Source of the DNA: Ktedonosporobacter rubrisoli
GTDB taxonomy: Bacteria > Chloroflexota > Ktedonobacteria > Ktedonobacterales > Ktedonobacteraceae
Reading direction: 5' to 3'
Assembly: GCF_004208415.1 (NCBI RefSeq)
Contig: NZ_CP035758.1
Coordinates: forward strand, 3,162,001 to 3,226,000
DNA length: 64,000 nt
The position numbers and the translations under genes were made by a program. Positions 63,303 through 64,000 of this stretch are shown piece after piece. The notes below the pieces were generated by a model that saw only the letters and a list, made by a program, of their open reading frames with translations, had not been told where the DNA came from and made no database searches. Numbering within the stretch: the stretch's first letter is position 1; each line of letters starts with the position of its first letter.

Positions 63303-63613
63303 ATGATCGTCAAGACGTAGACTCCAAATTTAATCAACATTGCTTTCTTGCTCCTGTTAGCCCGGCGACTGACCGAGAAATTGCAGATCCATTACACGCC
63401 AATGCATGGCAGTTGGTTAAATATGGCCGAGATTGAACTGGCGGTTCTGGCTCGGCGAGCTCCCTCAGATCGCATGCCGATTATAGAAGTGGTGCAAGAG
63501 CGAGTGGTGAGGTGGCAGCACGACCGCAATCAGGCCAACACAGGCCCCTCCTGGCATTTTGCATAAGCCGATGCCCATATCAAACTGAAGCATCTCTATC
63601 CAACCGTCAAATG
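63303..63613 (+). pseudogene. IS630-family transposase, C-terminal fragment
   Basis: The frame reads LQIHYTPMHGSWLNMAEIEL, the conserved Asp/Glu end of IS630-type DDE domains, then QERVVRWQHDRNQANTGPSWHF. A TAA at 63564 interrupts it before ADAHIKLKHLYPTVK, which completes the normal family C-terminus. The N-terminal two thirds are missing. Degenerate. Confidence 0.65.
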
Positions 63614-63674
63614 AAGGCGGTCAGTCCACGAGATGCAGTTATTCTTGCTGAAACAATCAGGAGACAGGTATATA

Positions 63675-64000
63675 ATGCATCTACCAAGTATCAAGCTGTC
63701 CACGGCTATCATCACCACGCTGGTAGCCTTGTTCTTCACGGTCTCGCCATGTCTACCAACGACCAGGGCGCTGGCGCAGCACACTTCTCTTACTTCCACC
63801 ACAACAGACCTCGCCAGCCTTGTAGATCCGTTCACGGGCACCGGCGTGCAGCCAGGAGCGCTCCTTGGCGGCGGGGATACCTTCCCGGGCGCGGATGTTC
63901 CATTTGGCATGGTCCAATGGAGCCCCGATACAGAGAGCTATACGCCGGGCGGTTACCAGTACAATGACAATCGCATAAAAGGTTTCAGTTTAACGCACCT
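63675..64000 (+). CDS. GH92-family alpha-mannosidase, N-terminal part (runs off the window)
   Basis: An ATG after AGGAGA opens a frame that stays open to the right edge (108 codons). It begins with a signal peptide ([20 protein letters not shown], with a cleavage site near ALAQ). It continues [27 protein letters not shown] (in two parts), [10 protein letters not shown], and [17 protein letters not shown], the conserved start of GH92 exo-alpha-mannosidases. It is secreted and should trim alpha-1,2- or related mannose residues from glycans. Its catalytic residues lie beyond the window. It is just downstream of an IS630 remnant. Confidence 0.85.
   Translation, partial: MHLPSIKLSTAIITTLVALFFTVSPCLPTTRALAQHTSLTSTTTDLASLVDPFTGTGVQPGALLGGGDTFPGADVPFGMVQWSPDTESYTPGGYQYNDNRIKGFSLTH

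Noticed and set aside
9068..63570. Possible stop-codon reassignment, suggested by in-frame stops in several otherwise good frames
   Set aside because: TGA, TAG and TAA are all involved, most cases are in transposases or recombinases with other lesions, and intact genes end normally on all three stops. Ordinary decay explains them better.

Overview
The window looks like a chromosomal segment from a Chloroflexota bacterium of the Ktedonobacteria type. This is an inference from gene content: MalT-like STAND/LuxR regulators with a peculiar N-terminal module, moderate GC with AT-rich gaps, many one-component regulators (3 TetR, LacI, GntR, LysR, HxlR, CsoR), an ECF sigma factor with a C-terminal SnoaL-like domain, and a heavy load of decayed insertion sequences and pseudogenes. 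No rRNA, tRNA or CRISPR array was seen.

Layout. 1-9.8 kb: end of a membrane protein, a DHA2-type MFS exporter, a secreted S53 (sedolisin) peptidase, a broken LuxR regulator, an orphan 185-aa protein, a formate/nitrite-type channel, endonuclease III, a CaiB-type CoA transferase, and a junction where a tyrosine recombinase and a HAD hydrolase are both truncated. 9.9-16.2 kb: an intact 1038-aa LuxR regulator and an FAD monooxygenase lie between two pieces of an IS256-type transposase, with a diverged direct repeat at each end. 16.2-21.8 kb: tape-measure-like fragment, degenerate SDR, a 266-bp element with perfect 59-bp inverted repeats, sigma factor, RibD-like reductase, transposase debris.

22-27.8 kb: a LacI-controlled sugar operon (LacI, lipoprotein binding protein, MalG-type and MalF-type permeases, GH130 glycosidase/phosphorylase) with a clear promoter and LacI operator. 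A family of related hairpin-bearing intergenic repeats sits in front of three of its genes. 27.9-34.1 kb: more pseudogenes, then a complete copper amine oxidase followed by a broken APC permease. 34.3-48.7 kb: regulators and exporters (cysteine-less CsoR homologue with a G-tract palindrome, TetRs, HxlR, LysR/MFS pair, DHA2 exporter, RHH/VOC pair), a serine hydrolase split by one TGA, a second RibD-like reductase, a TetR with a consensus promoter and palindromic operator, and an SGNH hydrolase.

48.8-58.7 kb is the most coherent system: a divergent carbohydrate locus. One arm holds the GntR/UTRA regulator, a TIM-barrel isomerase, a Dabb protein, a NagB-like deaminase with altered catalytic residues, an FGGY kinase and a Gfo/Idh oxidoreductase. 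The other holds a Tat-type lipoprotein binding protein, two permeases and an alpha/beta hydrolase. The gap between the arms carries overlapping divergent promoters and several copies of a GTCCGTACGA-like motif. 58.8-64 kb: an IS5-family element with inverted repeats and a target duplication, a methyltransferase, an LLM flavin oxidoreductase, a D-cysteine desulfhydrase-like PLP enzyme preceded by tandem palindromes, an IS630 remnant, and the start of a secreted GH92 alpha-mannosidase that runs off the window. GH130 plus GH92 suggests use of mannose-containing glycans.
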